Assembly: GCA_012295275.1 (NCBI GenBank)
Contig: CM022670.1
Location: forward strand, 7,034,661-7,098,660
From: Chrysomallon squamiferum
Lineage: Eukaryota; Mollusca; Gastropoda; Neomphalida; Peltospiridae
DNA: 64,000 bases
Reading direction: 5' to 3'
Part shown: positions 25,850 through 38,478 of the stretch, in pieces
Layout: every line of letters starts with the position of its first letter
Numbering within the stretch: the stretch's first letter is position 1
Program-made: the position numbers and the translations under genes
Notes under the pieces: generated by a model
Told to the model about the DNA's origin: nothing
The model's database searches: none
Seen by the model: only the letters and a program-made list of their open reading frames with translations

Positions 25850-26385
25850 ATTGCAATCAAAGTCGTTTTCATCGCGAATAGTTTAGACAACTTTGACAAA
25901 TATTCGACCCAGTCATTGGCGGTCTCGTGCCAGGCGCGTGCTGTGCGCACGAGCTCCCTAAAAAGGAGAAGAAGTAGTGGACTGCGTTGCCCGAGCAAAG
26001 CGTCTAAAATGTACTAATGTAAAGCCCTTTTTTTCCATTTTACGGAGATTGGTTCGTGCGTTGTCGGAAAGCGATCGGCAGCCTATTCGGCGATGATAGG
26101 CGGCATGTAATGACCATTAAAAACACGATGAATATTTTCGCGAATCAAATCACGGGGTTATGAATGGCTAAGGATCAATTATTGAGCGGTAATTGTTCGC
26201 GGCGACCACGTGAATGAGCACAATAGGAGTGCCGCCATATAAATACCCGCCTTCATTTTGCACAACAGTCGACATAGCGTCTTTAACGTACCAGCTACAT
26301 TTACATGAGAAAAAATATACAACAAGTCTGAGTTGTCTTATTCTTTCGGCTGGATTTGCAAAAAAATAATAAAAAATATATCGCC
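25850..26385 (+). promoter_or_regulatory. Gsx promoter-proximal region and 5' UTR
   Basis: A CpG-rich block directly upstream of the Gsx start codon. It holds opposed homeodomain sites TAATG-AC-CATTA at 26108-26119, an E-box CACGTG at 26207-26212 and a TATA box at 26238-26245. If transcription starts about 30 bases past the TATA box, the 5' UTR is about 115 bases. The motifs are seen; the start site is inferred. Confidence 0.55.
26238..26245 (+). promoter_or_regulatory. Probable Gsx TATA box
   Basis: TATAAATA lies in GC-rich sequence about 140 bases before the Gsx ATG, with GC-rich flanks on both sides as expected of a core promoter element. The implied start is near 26270. Confidence 0.55.
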
Positions 26386-26830
26386 ATGTCGCGATCTTTC
26401 TTAGTAGATTCATTAATCGTGCCGAAACCACAAGCAGTGACGGAGGTGCGCGTGCCATCGACGGTTACCATGGCATCCAGCGAGACGTTGCTATCGAGAC
26501 AACTCGTTTCGACGACGGCAGCGCACCCGATACCCTGTTACACCCGCCACCCGTCGGAGATGATAGGACTGTGCTGTCCTTTGTGCATCCACACCCCAAC
26601 ACCGACAGTGCCCACCACCGTGCCGACGTCGTCGCATATCAAACAGTCGCCAACGTTGATTCCGGGATCGAAAACCATCATGGGAGGTCTGTCGTCTGCG
26701 TTTACCCACCACTTTCCTCATCATTTGGATTTGATGACGTCATACAGCCATCCCCCACCCCTGCCGAGAGGTACCCCACACCACTACGAGAGTTACTCGC
26801 CGAAAAGAACAAGGTGCACGACAAACAGCG
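26386..26830 (+). CDS. Gsx: Gsx exon 1
   Basis: 148 codons plus one base, from the family start [11 protein letters not shown] to the donor AGCG|GTAAGTGT at 26830/26831. The exon is rich in His, Pro, Ser and Thr (for example [11 protein letters not shown] near residue 107). Minus-strand ORFs across it are shadows. Confidence 0.92.
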
Positions 26831-28833
26831 GTAAGTGTCTACAATCATTTTATTTTATTTTATTTTATTTTATTTTATTTTTAGTTATATACTGAGTCAT
26901 TTGTTTTTTTATTTCATTGCGTATTATCTATTTTATTTAATTTCAATGTATATGTGTTGGTTTATTTGTTGTTTTTTTAAAATTAATTTATATATTTTTA
27001 TTTTTATATTTAATTATTTATATTTTATTTCATATATTTATTACGCATAAATTTATTTACTTATCTATTCAGTGTAGGTTTATGTTTGATCATTTATTTA
27101 TTTATTTATTTATTTAAATAGTTTTTAATATATTCAAGCTGTTAATATGTGTATATATGTATATATATTAATACATTGAATAATATTTACTTTGTTTGTA
27201 CTTTACCTTTATTTTATTGTTTAAGTTTTTTTTCTTCTTCATTTAAGCTTTGATTTATCTTTCATTAATATGTATTTATCATTATCATCACCATGTTGAT
27301 TTACCAATACAACAAATTTATATTATACAGACGCTTATTTTGTACGCTTAATATTTGTTATTTATCAGATTATTTATATGTTTCTTTTCATAAATTTTAT
27401 TTTTATTTTCGTAAAGAAAAAATACATCTATTCTATATTATTAAATAATAAAATAAACAAAGGAAAATTAAAAATGATAATAATAATCAAAGGGAATATA
27501 AAAATAATAAATAAATAGAAATTTCAAAGATTTTATACCACTGTTAGAAAACACATAAACAAGAAAAGAAAATTAAAAATATAATTACACAGATTTTCTA
27601 AACTGTCGCCATTATAATCATCATCATATCAATATCATTACCATCATCACCATTATCGTCATCATCATCATCATTATCATTATTATTATTATTATTAAAA
27701 ATATGTTTTCAAAAATTAAAACTAAAATGTAATTAAATTTTTTATACTTTTAAAAATAAAACCTATGTAAATAAATATTAAAATATTTTAATAATAGAAA
27801 AATTTCAAAAGAAAAATCTCTAAATGCATCGAAATATTAAATTATTACAAATATTTTTATTTATTCCTTCAATATCTTCCTTCCTTATTTGTTCTTTGTT
27901 CCTTACTTTAAGTTCCATTTTAAAATTAGTCGCCAAAAAAACAAAAACAAAAAAAACAAAAAAAATTTACACAGAGTGAAAAATAAATTTGACGTACAGA
28001 AACAAAGAACAAAAATGATAAATTATTGTTATGATTATTATTATTTATGGACTTGTTAAATATATTTGATTAATATCTTTACATCTTTCACAGTTGATCT
28101 GTCATAAATATATTTCTGTTTTTTCCGTCTAACCGTAAACATTGTCTTTGTTTTCTTTAAACCTTTCCATAATGTTTGCAAAATAGTTCAATTCATTACT
28201 TCATTTCACTTAATACAATTCCAAAAACATTTAATATGTCGAGAGAGATCATTTATAATTTAAAATATTCTAATGAATGTTTTCAGATGATAACAAAATT
28301 ATTATTAAAACAAAAGAATGGAAACTACCTTGCTACATCAGTTTCATCCATTATATATGTATTTTTATTATTTTTATTTTTATTTGTATTACTATATTAT
28401 TTATTATTTATTATTTTTATTATTATTTCAGACGTCAACGGCCCTTCAGACGATCTTCCCAGCAGTAAAAGAATCAGAACAGCTTTCACAAGCACACAGC
28501 TCCTTGGAACTGGAGCGCGAGTTCGCGGCCAACATGTACTTGTCTAGACTCAGACGCATCGAGATCGCCACGTACTTAAACCTCTCCGAAAAACAAGTGA
28601 AAATCTGGTTTCAGAACAGACGGGTGAAACATAAAAAAGAAGGCACCGGTGAGTCACGTGATTCTCATTGCCGCTGCCTTCGCACGTGCAGCTCCAAAAA
28701 ATCTGTGGACTTTACTCACGAACATCATGATGACGTCTGCGACCGGAGGGAGGAGTCAGACAGCAGTGATGAAGAAATTTGCATATCGAGAACCGCCTCT
28801 CCTGGTAATGCAGATGACGCGCCGACGCAATAA
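26386..28833 (+). CDS. Gsx: ParaHox homeobox gene Gsx (two exons, frame broken in homeobox)
   Basis: Gsx (Gsh/ind) is a nuclear DNA-binding transcription factor of the ParaHox cluster, used in anterior neural patterning in bilaterians. Exon 1 is 26386-26830 and exon 2 is 28432-28833, with a 1601-base GT-AG intron; the split codon gives Asp149. The start was chosen because [11 protein letters not shown] is the family N-terminus, although an in-frame ATG sits 30 bases upstream. A cysteine motif GLCCPLC (residues 61-67) matches the conserved Gsx element. The homeodomain would be about residues 160-219, with [16 protein letters not shown] in helix 3, followed by a Cys-rich then acidic Ser-rich tail as in Gsx1/2. 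One extra G at 28506/28507 breaks the frame at homeodomain residue 14/15. Disregarding it, the product would be 281 residues, ordinary for Gsx. As printed, translation stops before helix 2. A consensus error is my first explanation; a real lesion cannot be excluded. Confidence 0.93.
26831..28431 (+). other. Gsx intron 1
   Basis: Starts GTAAGTGT and ends in a T-rich tract TATTATTTCAG. It is strongly AT-rich, with a (TTTTA)n array at about 26847-26882 and (ATC)/(ATT) runs at about 27655-27697. No coding exon is seen inside. Confidence 0.88.
28432..28833 (+). CDS. Gsx: Gsx exon 2 (homeobox, with one-base insertion)
   Basis: Begins after TTTCAG. The homeobox reads [14 protein letters not shown] up to 28505; an additional G then shifts the remaining ELEREF...KHKKEG part and the tail by one frame, to the stop at 28831-28833. 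Both halves match Gsx without gaps, so exactly one surplus base explains the break. Confidence 0.92.
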   Translation, partial: TSTALQTIFPAVKESEQLSQAHSSLELEREFAANMYLSRLRRIEIATYLNLSEKQVKIWFQNRRVKHKKEGTGESRDSHCRCLRTCSSKKSVDFTHEHHDDVCDRREESDSSDEEICISRTASPGNADDAPTQ

Positions 28834-29725
28834 CCAATGAAACGTTTGAGATAGTTTTTATACATAATATTAACAGAAGTGAATAATAATATTACGTGCA
28901 AACCCGGTGTATATGTTTACATAAAAAAAACTGAGTCATGTTTTAACTTCTTTGTTGTTCTTTTGCTTTTCATTATTGGTGCATAATTCATTTTTTTACA
29001 ATTCATTTTTAAAAATAAATAAATGAACAAAAAACATTACCTCATTTTCATTCGTGCAATTTTATATGACAATCATCTCTATGTATTTTTCATTACTGCA
29101 ATTATTATTATTATTAATTTTGATATTAATTAAATGAAATTATTTATAATGATAATGTGTTTATTATTTTCTATATTTATTTATTTATTTATAGTTATTC
29201 ACAAATGAAATAATGTTTCTTCCAGTGTTATTATTAAAATTTATAACACACAACGCTATGAAATAATACTCTAAACTGAACAATAAAGATCACTTTTTTA
29301 CTAATATTATATAAAATTATACCACAATATTATTGTTATGTGGATGTGATTATTTATTTACTCTAGCGTCAGGACTGTGCTCAAGTACGCATGTTATGGG
29401 CACAGTCTATCATTTTTTTCCAGAAATATTTTAATCAGTGACAGAAGACAAACTTCAAGCGATCTTCTTACCCGTTCATTATACTCGATGTTTTTGTTTT
29501 AGATACAAATCTTTCTATAAACATTTGCTGAAGTTTTGTTGTTGTTAGAATCGTCAGAAAATATTTCTAATCGACATCGAAGTGCCTTGTTTTACTGAAA
29601 ACACTTTGCCAAGCAGAGCTGTTGGAAATTTATTTCAATACTTGTAAACATTTTTTTTATATATATCTACATTTATTGTTATTTTAAGTCGGTGAAACCG
29701 TTTTGTATTTTTAATGTCTTTTGAA

Positions 29726-29735
29726 AATAAATAAA
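29726..29735 (+). terminator. Probable Gsx polyadenylation signal
   Basis: Two overlapping AATAAA hexamers followed within 30 bases by a T/GT-rich stretch (TATGTGTTTTTG). This gives a 3' UTR of about 900 bases. An earlier AATAAA at 29282-29287 is an alternative. Confidence 0.45.
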
Positions 29736-30999
29736 GTTTGAAAATAATTATGTGTTTTTGTAATTATTCATGTATTCTTTCTTTCTTTCTTTATTTATTT
29801 ATTTCTCTATTTATTTCTTAATTTATTTCTTAATTTATTTATTTCTTAATTTATTTATTTATTTATTTATTTTCTGACTGTTGTTTTATTCCATTTACTA
29901 TTTGTCGTTTACTTGATCTCTTTTCTTCTTCTTCTAAAATTTTTCATTCCAACATTTTCTTGTCTTTTTAACATTGTTCGTCTGCACTAAAATACTGTTG
30001 TTATCAGTAAAATAAAAATAAAAATTATTTAAGAAAATCAGTAAAACAGCTTTTAGGACACAAAAAGACACACACACACACAGACACACTCACATGCACA
30101 CACACACACACACACACATATATTTGGTAAAAGTAATTATTTTAAATTAAGAAAAGCTCGAAGTAATTACGTCTACAGTGTTGTATGTATGGATGCATGT
30201 ATGTATGTGTGTATGTATGTAAGTATGCACTAAGTGTTTTTGGACGTACATCGATGTGTATGAGTGTATGTAAAAAAACAGATGAGACACATTCTGTTCA
30301 AAAATATAGAAACCGCCATTTATTGAATTATTAGAAATAATAAAAACAGTATTAAATAAATAAATAAATACATAAATAATAACAGTAATATTTTAATTTT
30401 AATTTAATATAACAAGTATATTACATGCCTTGTTCAGCAAGAGAGAACACAAATAACACTACAGCAGTAAATAAGCTGAACAGAAAATAAATAAATTATC
30501 GCTTTCTAATTCAACGCTTTGACACCTTAAAATAATTAGTGCTTAATGCATGATAATAACATTCAGCATGAAGTATATGATCTGTCCCAAAGAAAAGATA
30601 CATAAAGTATATTTTAAAACATGTTTTAGAATACCTACATCACTTTGAGTTACCACAGACAAAAAAAAAAAAAATGTGAGTTTGACACAAACATTCTAGT
30701 ATTTTCAAGGTACAAAATATATAGAGATTAAATATGTTGAATTCAAGTTATCAGAGGATGGAAAATACACTATAAAAGCCGAAATTTGAATTTAAAACGT
30801 TCTTTAAAAATTACCAGTAATAACATGCAGTTTTATTTAGCAGAGTATATTCTCATATTCGATTATTTCAAATCGGCAGTGCCCAGGATTTCCATAACAT
30901 AGATTTGTAGAATTGTTGCTTTTTTTGTGTTTGTTTTTTTATTTACTTCCTTACTTATATACTTATTCATTCACTTATTTTTGTTGTTTTTTTTTATAT

Positions 31000-31003
31000 C
31001 TAT

Positions 31004-31065
<62 letters not shown>

Positions 31066-31090
31066 GTCTATCTGTCTATCTATCTATCTG
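31000..31090. repeat. (ATCT)n microsatellite
   Basis: About 20 tetranucleotide units with a few TCTG variants near the right end. Confidence 0.95.
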
Positions 31091-32085
31091 TTTATTTATA
31101 TATTCATTTATTTATTTACAATTTGGTATATATGAAGATATTGTCAAAAAGATATATTTATTCGTTTTGGCTGGATATTTAAAAGGGTTAATGATTGAAT
31201 GAACGAATTAACTAATTAATAATATCTATTTAAATATTTAAAATAGTAATGTTGGATATGATTGTGATTTATTTCTTGAGTAATACTAACAGTTTTGTAA
31301 CCAGTTAACAACATATAACCATTTATACACACAATCGTCTAGAAACTACATACCACAGAGTTAGAAAAACAAGTGGTGTGGCGCAGTTAATTATTGGTGA
31401 ATCTTGATTCATACATTATTTCAGTTACAAGCAAAAATATCGTTTGACAGACATAACTGCTTGTGAAGTTAAATAAACAACAGCAACAACAACAATAATA
31501 AAAATAAAATGGTTCGAGTGAAATTAGGGAGTTCAGTCTTTGTAGAATTTTGTGACGTTCGCTAGCAGTTTTTTTACCAAAGTATTTAAATTGTTTTAAA
31601 ACGTATTACTTCACATGAATAAACACGAAAGAGAATAGAGAAAAACAAAATAAAGAGTGTTAAATGTATTTACAAAATGTTTTATTTTTAAAACTCTTCA
31701 TTTAACTTTATTATTGGTAGTAGTAGTAGCTGTTGTTATTGTAGCAGTAGTAGTAACAATAATACTATTCTTAGTGCATTCCTTTATATTTTAGTCAAAA
31801 ATGTGTATGTACTCATAATTACGAATATTAACAAAATATTTATAATTCCATTTACTTTGCTCGTCATTCGTAATATAATTTTTTTAATTTTTCGTCTCCA
31901 TTTTTAAAAACGCGTTTGATATTTTTTAAGTTTTATGCCAATATGATTTAACTCAGTGGGGACTCAGTCTGTTATGGTAATTTCAATCAGTGATCATTAG
32001 TTGTCAGTTAATGACGTAGTCTTTTTAGGGTTTTTATAGGGTTTTTAAGCCTAACTTTTATAATTGTAATAATAATAATAACAAA

Positions 32086-32143
<58 letters not shown>
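32086..32143. repeat. (ATT)n microsatellite
   Basis: About 19 perfect units. Confidence 0.95.
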
Positions 32144-32741
32144 TACACATAAATATTTCTTCACAAGAGGAAAAAGTTTTAAATTATTAAATGGACGAAT
32201 GTAAAAATTACGATCAGCTTGACTTCATTTCAGTCAAGAAAAAAGTAGTTATTTCCCTTCGATCTTAATTTCACAGCAGCATTAAAATAAAAATGGAGAT
32301 TTCTATTGGATTTTCTTTGGTGTTTATTATTATTGTTGTTGTTGTTGTTGTTTTCTAATATTTATTACCGTTTTCGTGTTTTGTTTTTTTTTTTTTTTTT
32401 TTTTTTTGCTTCCTAATAATTTTATTGTGGATGGTTAGTTTTTATTTTGATATCTTTGTGGTACTGTTTCGTTTTATTACATTGATTATTAAATTTTAAT
32501 TTTGTTTATTTATTTTTCATTTATTTTAATTTTTTCCACATATTATGATTGTTGTTCTTATGATCGTCATGAGAATAGTTTCTATTTTTGTTCATCAAAC
32601 ATCAAGATAGGTATTTCCATGTCTGTGCATAGATGTTTCTTGCTGGTGTGTGAAAAAGAATAACCCATTGCCTTGTTTTCCATGCACAGAATGTCCTTGT
32701 AACGATAGAGACAGAGAGAGACAAAGTGACAGAGAGTGAGT

Positions 32742-32847
<106 letters not shown>

Positions 32848-32879
32848 CTCAGATGGAAATCTCATTTCTGCTGACTAAA

Positions 32880-33290
32880 CTAAAATGTTGTAAGTTCTAA
32901 CCCAGACCGCTGCGCGCTGCACTAATCTAAACCGATGTTTACTGTGTAATAAATAAAAAGTCGTAAATTACTTGACAATGAAGTTCTCTTTGACTCTGAC
33001 TAAGGTAACAGGCAACGATCCAGAGAAGGATGTTACAACTTTCAGCCATCTTATAACAAAGTGTTTTAATGATCATTTTAAAGAGCCCATTGTAAACGAA
33101 CATTTAAATTTTCTGATTATATTAATACAGTCTATGCATATATATTGGGACCACTTTTTACAATATCCTTTGCTCGCGAACCATCAGAAGGTCATTTTCA
33201 CAAACTGGATCCTGCCATTGAAAATGAGCAAACATGTAACAAGTGGTAAAGGCCGATACGCCATTCTGTGAAGCTATTCTATCCAGATTT
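32880..33290. other. Complex island with unassigned ORF
   Basis: A 99-codon ORF (32972-33271, +) with ordinary amino-acid composition crosses this island. I recognise no domain in it. A start, a stop and length near chance expectation for AT-rich DNA make it a weak candidate. A decayed transposon fragment or a small exon are the other options. Confidence 0.2.
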
Positions 33291-33393
33291 AAATTCATGC
33301 TTCGTTTTTTTTTTTTTTTTGGTTTGTTTTAATCCTGCGTCGTTTTCAGCATTTTTTTTTTCTTTCCGAAACGTCTTCATTTCATAACAGTTT

Positions 33394-33395
<2 letters not shown>

Positions 33396-33425
<30 letters not shown>
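33396..33425. repeat. Poly(T) run of about 30
   Basis: Homopolymer seen directly; another of about 20 lies just before at 33306-33320. Confidence 0.9.
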
Positions 33426-33429
<4 letters not shown>

Positions 33430-33944
33430 ATATTTTCAGAACCATTTTTTCATTCATAGAGAATCTAGGCCCGGGGGTGGACGGCAGGGAGGTGGAGTCT
33501 GGGTGTAGTTCGCTGTTTTGATGTTCACTAGATAAGTAGACGATGACTCAGCAGATGTGTCATTGACTAATCACAGTCTTTCTCCACAGTAGCCACACAG
33601 CCATTTTTCCTTTCCAAGTAGCAGAACCACCATCAAAGTTTTCAAAAAGGTTGTGGTATGAGGTTTTCTGTCTGAGGGAATTTAAATAAAAAAGATGTCT
33701 TAATGTTTATGACTAAGAGAAACTCGACGAGTTTGTAGAGATCATCGTTGTATAATTTTCCTATATATATATATATTAATTCCTACTTTTGTAAACTGAT
33801 ATTTTGTTGTTTTGATTTACCGATAATACAAAAATAAAATTTTATTTATTGATTTATTCTTTTGCAAGCTTATTATCAAAGTAATTTAACCATAATATTC
33901 AGAAGAATCCATTATATATTTTTTCATCTTTGCAGTATCCTTTA

Positions 33945-34104
33945 TATTTCAAAACCTGTAATCTACAAACCAAATGCCTTCAGACACAGAACACCGACTG
34001 TCATGGAAAAAAAAAAAAATCAACTGACGCACTGAAACAAATCGATCTTGCGAACCACCGCACGTCAGATGAGTGTTTTAACCACTAAACTACATCCCAG
34101 GCTC
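33945..34104 (-). mobile_element. Degenerate tRNA-derived SINE, mollusc-type
   Basis: On the minus strand the element starts near 34104 with a tRNA-like head: an A-box region TAGTTTAGTGGTTAAAACAC and, about 30 bases later, a B-box-like GTGGTTCGCAAGATCG. After an A/T-rich insertion the body CCATGACAGTCGGTG...GAAGGC resembles, from memory, the conserved body of a tRNA SINE common in molluscs. It is diverged and has no clear target-site duplication. Lineage inference depends on memory of that family. Confidence 0.55.
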
Positions 34105-34886
34105 GGAAGTCCTGTATGTTTGTGCGATACCACGACTTTGTGCAATATAAACGTGTATTTTACAACACAGAGTAAAATATTTACTGTTCATTACATTGTA
34201 AATCTTGTACTAAACCTAGCATCGGCTCAAACAGTGAATCGTTTTTATTGCGTCTTTCCCTTTATACTATGATATGTTTATTTACTTTCGTCGTCAGCTC
34301 ATTTAGATTTTATAATGTCTAATATACGTTATATTGGTGTTAATAAACTCAAACTTGTACGATATTCTTATTAGTTATTTTCTAACTTGGAGTGGAAAGG
34401 TCGGACATTACCTCGTCAGTTGTTTCTACAGGTACATTTCAGTCTCATATTTAATAGTAACATTTTTATTTAATTATGTTTGAATATAGATGTCTCTTTT
34501 TCGACTGGTCTGTCTATAAGATCCATGCCTATCGATATATCTGAATATCTGCTTGTATATCTATCAACCTGCATGCCAGCATATCTTTCTACCAATCTGT
34601 CTCTCTGTAAATCTACACATGTACAGATATTTGTTTGTGTACATTGTCTTTAGATAGATAGATAGATAGATAGATATTGGGGAATATCATAAATGCATTA
34701 TATGTTTAGATGCACCTATGCATATAATCTATATATGAATGTACAGTAAATCTATGAAACCAGACAATACATATGATATCTCTGAAATGTTCAGTAAGTT
34801 CGTGTAATCACTGTTTCACTCAGAAACTTCACGAATTTACTGAAAACTTGCATATGTAATTACAGGCTGTAATAATTAAATGCATT

Positions 34887-34889
<3 letters not shown>

Positions 34890-34919
<30 letters not shown>
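34890..34919. repeat. Poly(T) run of 30
   Basis: Homopolymer seen directly. Confidence 0.9.
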
Positions 34920-34989
34920 CAATCGCTTTATACAAAGAAAACTATATTAATAATGCGGCTAAACGTGAATTTCAAACAACCTTTAACAC

Positions 34990-35330
34990 GGAAAATTTCT
35001 GTAAAAACGTCAAAAGATGACACAGCAGATATAACAGTGTAACGGATGTGACTCGCAGATACAAACAGGGAAAGCAAACAGAAATGGAGACGGACTACAA
35101 ACGGGCTGTAATTTACCGCCGGCTCGTTAACAGCGCAGTCTCTCAAAGCGCAGTAAATTCGCCTGATTTACAAGCGCTGTAAAACTTACTTCGACATCAA
35201 GAGTCATTTTATTCGTTCTGCCGTGTGTTTGTGTGTGTCAACGACTCGACAAACACAGCGTAAGAATCTTCAGTTTCGTGGTTTCCCCAATTCGACTTTG
35301 ACATCGGGCTGATAATCAGCTCAAGGGAGA
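34990..35330. other. GC-richer non-coding island between Gsx and Cdx
   Basis: CpG-containing block in the middle of the ParaHox interval with AGCGCAGT repeated twice (about 35130-35152). The ORFs crossing it have no homeodomain or other domain. It is a candidate regulatory element shared by the two genes, by position only. Confidence 0.3.
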
Positions 35331-35449
35331 TAATTTATGACGGTTCCACCTCTTGCGGAAAACTACTTTAAAATGACAAATATCGAGAACAAATTGTTTA
35401 TTAATTTTATTTTGGGGTTGGCAACAATTATATATATTTTTTTTTTTTT

Positions 35450-35577
35450 TTTAAATTACTTTTTTTTTATTTGTGTTATTATTATTATTATTTATTTTAT
35501 TTTTTTTTTATTTTTATTATTATTATTATTAATATTTATTATTATTATTATTATTATTTTTTTTTTTTTTTTTTTTT
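35450..35577. repeat. (ATT)n and poly(T) region
   Basis: ATT runs at about 35479-35492 and 35516-35560 mixed with poly(T) stretches. Confidence 0.9.
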
Positions 35578-35866
35578 GTGAGTTGTAACAAATTTACACA
35601 TAGATTCCTTTTTATAGTGCATTACATTAATATTATATTTCTATGGTGGGAAGTTTTTTGCGGAGAAGGGATGTTAATCTGTCATAAAGTATTGTGATGG
35701 TATCGAGAAACATTCTCTTTATTCAGTCTTTTTCCGCTCCTCTTTTCACAGTCATAAAATATCTGCATTTGCTTGTTTTATGTAATTACTCAGTATAAAT
35801 GAATTTAATAATCTTTAGCTTGTTCACAGGCATATGTTTATTATCATCTTTTTTCCTATCTCCACT

Positions 35867-35869
<3 letters not shown>

Positions 35870-35936
<67 letters not shown>
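35870..35936. repeat. (CT)n microsatellite
   Basis: About 33 perfect units; the purine-rich AAGAGAAAGAGAAAG that follows makes a local mirror-like arrangement. Confidence 0.95.
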
Positions 35937-35939
<3 letters not shown>

Positions 35940-36129
35940 AGAAAGAGAAAGAGAACGAGAAAGATACAGACACAGGGAGAGAGAATGTGTTTTGGTGTCC
36001 ATTCTACTCAAGTCATTCCCTTCTTAATTAATATCCGTGTTGGTAATCACGTGTCTAAACAAGTTGTACTCGAGTCGGGTAAATTTTGTCTTCGATGCAT
36101 AACAACAATTTACAGCAAGGTACGAAACG

Positions 36130-36290
36130 CAAATCGTGGACCAGAGGTCCTTAGGCTGGGGCACATGTTGTCCCACACCGTAGTGAGATCTCTCGAGGTG
36201 CGAGTTAAACCCCGTGATCGACCACGAGAGGCAATAAACTACAAACAGCTCGATGTCATCCGAAGGACCGCAGTGGAACAATAAAATCAT
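36130..36290 (+). mobile_element. Possible tRNA-like SINE remnant
   Basis: The stretch TCGAGGTGCGAGTTAAACCC (about 36193-36212) resembles a tRNA T-arm with a degenerate B box, followed by CCGTGATCGACC; an A-box-like segment lies about 35-45 bases upstream. No body or tail is recognised. It could instead be chance similarity. Confidence 0.35.
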
Positions 36291-36581
36291 AAAATAGGCC
36301 TAGACCACTCCCAGACAATCAGCTTTATCTACTAAGCCCAGTGTCAACAGACCTTAGAGAGATGCCGGTTAAGGTTTTTCCTAGAGGTACCTGCCACCAT
36401 GCCAGTTTATGAGCATTTTGTTGTTATTTGTTTGATTTTTTTTTTTTTTTTTTTCCTGTTCTGTGTAATATTACCTATTTTACTCTTCGTGGAAGCTTGA
36501 AATTAAATTTTCATTGTCGTATAAAAAAAGCTTATTAATATTTTGGTGCATTTTATTATTTTTATCTTTAAAGCACTTTTG

Positions 36582-37398
36582 TTTTTTTAATTTATTTATT
36601 TATTTTATTTTATTTTATTTTATTTTATTTTATTTTATTTATTTATTGTTTTATTTATTTTTATTTTATTTTATATTTTTTAATTTATTTTTTTATTTAT
36701 TTTTATTTTATTTTATTTTTAATCTATTTAAAAAAATAATTTTTTTTTTTTTTATTTTTTTATTTTTTTTTTTTTTTTATTTTTTTTTTTTTTACTGTTT
36801 GTTTTCAAAGTTTTTTATTTTTAATCTATTTTAAAATAATGATGTTTTTATTTTATTTATTATTATTACACTGTATATTATTTTATTACAACTTTACAAC
36901 AACCACTATTTGTTTTTGTTTTCATTTTTTAATTTCTTTTAAATGTATTTAATTATTTATTTATTGTTTGTTTGTTTGTTTGTTTTTGAAAGAGCAACAA
37001 AACTGAAATAATTTAATAAGAAAATAGATTTAGTATTACTTTAATATATTCACTAGTGTTCTTACCTTGTAAATTTTTTTTTTTCTTTTTAGTTACATAT
37101 TTATTACTTGATTACTTACCTACTTACATATTTAATGTTTATTTATATTTATGTACTAATTATTTACTTCAAAATACAGGAAAATATTTTTGAATAAACA
37201 ATATAATTACTCGTATGGGGCAACTTTGTAGGGTTTTTTAGTTTATTTTTGTATTATTGGAAGTTGTTTTATTTTTGTCTTGATGTTTGTTGCTGTTGTT
37301 GTAGTTGTTGTTGCTTTGGTTCTAAAAGCCATAAATTATGGATGTATTGCCTTTGTGGGTTTATTATTATTATTATTATTATTATTTTTTTTTTATTA

Positions 37399-37444
<46 letters not shown>

Positions 37445-37520
37445 TATTTATATTTTATTAATTTTTAATTTTTGTTTTATTTTGTTTTGTTTGTTGTTGT
37501 TTTTTTAATTCGGTGCTACT
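36582..37520. repeat. T-rich low-complexity region
   Basis: (TTTTA)n and poly(T) blocks at 36582-36792, TTTG units near 36965-36985, and (ATT)n at 37361-37443. Very hydrophobic ORFs across it are artefacts. Confidence 0.85.
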
Positions 37521-38090
37521 AATTTAGCACTATGTGACAATCCGATATTTTTATTTTACTTTGTTTTACATCTTTTTTTCCTTGTACCTGTGTGTGTGTG
37601 TGCTTAACTGATAGACAAAACAATAACTAAAATGACAATATGTAAACATTTATTACCATAAAATGACACGAGGTAAAATAAATTACATATCCTTAACACT
37701 GGCCTCTATGTTCAATGAATATTTCAAGCCCTCGTATATGTACAATTGTGTCTGTAATCACGTTAACACTTATGAAAATACCATCATGTCACATAAAACT
37801 GATGAGTCGCTAAGAACGAATTAAATGTATAACTAACAAAATGTTATCAGCGATTCAGGATAATTTCCTGATCGGTCTAAACATTTTGCTTTGAATAAAA
37901 CCAGTAATTATGTTGTCATAACGGGTATTTTTAAAATGATTTTCTACAGACTTAAGTAACTGTAACACATATTATTTTTAGTAATTTTATAATGGTTCTT
38001 TTTGTAACTGTTTTGTATAGATTACACAGAATATTTCACCGGTCTTCAGTGGTAGAAAGCTTATTTTTATAAATATCAGTTTTGGACACC
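37521..38090. other. AT-rich spacer beyond the Cdx 3' end
   Basis: No coding signal on either strand. It may include distal 3' UTR of Cdx, but no strong polyadenylation signal decides this; AATAAA on the minus strand occurs near 38295-38300. Confidence 0.35.
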
Positions 38091-38160
<70 letters not shown>

Positions 38161-38206
38161 TTAATATAATAATAATAATAATAATAACAATAATAATAAT
38201 AATAAC
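38091..38206. repeat. (AAT)n microsatellite
   Basis: About 35 units with minor interruptions, 270 bases beyond the Cdx stop codon. Confidence 0.95.
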
Positions 38207-38478
38207 CGATGGTAGCTAGTATTTGAAAAATTCATTTGATTTCTATATGCAGTAAAATATTATAATATACGTAGAATTTATGTGAAGGATATTTTTATTT
38301 TTAAGTGAATAAAATGTTTTTAAATAAATGTAGAAATCTTGAAATTTCTGTTTGTAATCCATACAGTAAACACAAGTAAAACATATCTAGGTTAAAATAT
38401 TAATAATAATAATAAGCTTCAAAATATTTTTAAATGTCACTTTTTCTCGTCACAGGGTATTCCAATTTTTTATGTTAG

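Noticed and set aside
26168-26724. Minus-strand ORFs over Gsx promoter and exon 1
   Set aside because: Shadows of the real plus-strand exon and its CpG-rich leader.
32972-33271. 99-codon ORF in the Gsx-Cdx interval, checked as a possible Xlox remnant
   Set aside because: No homeodomain or hexapeptide similarity in any part.
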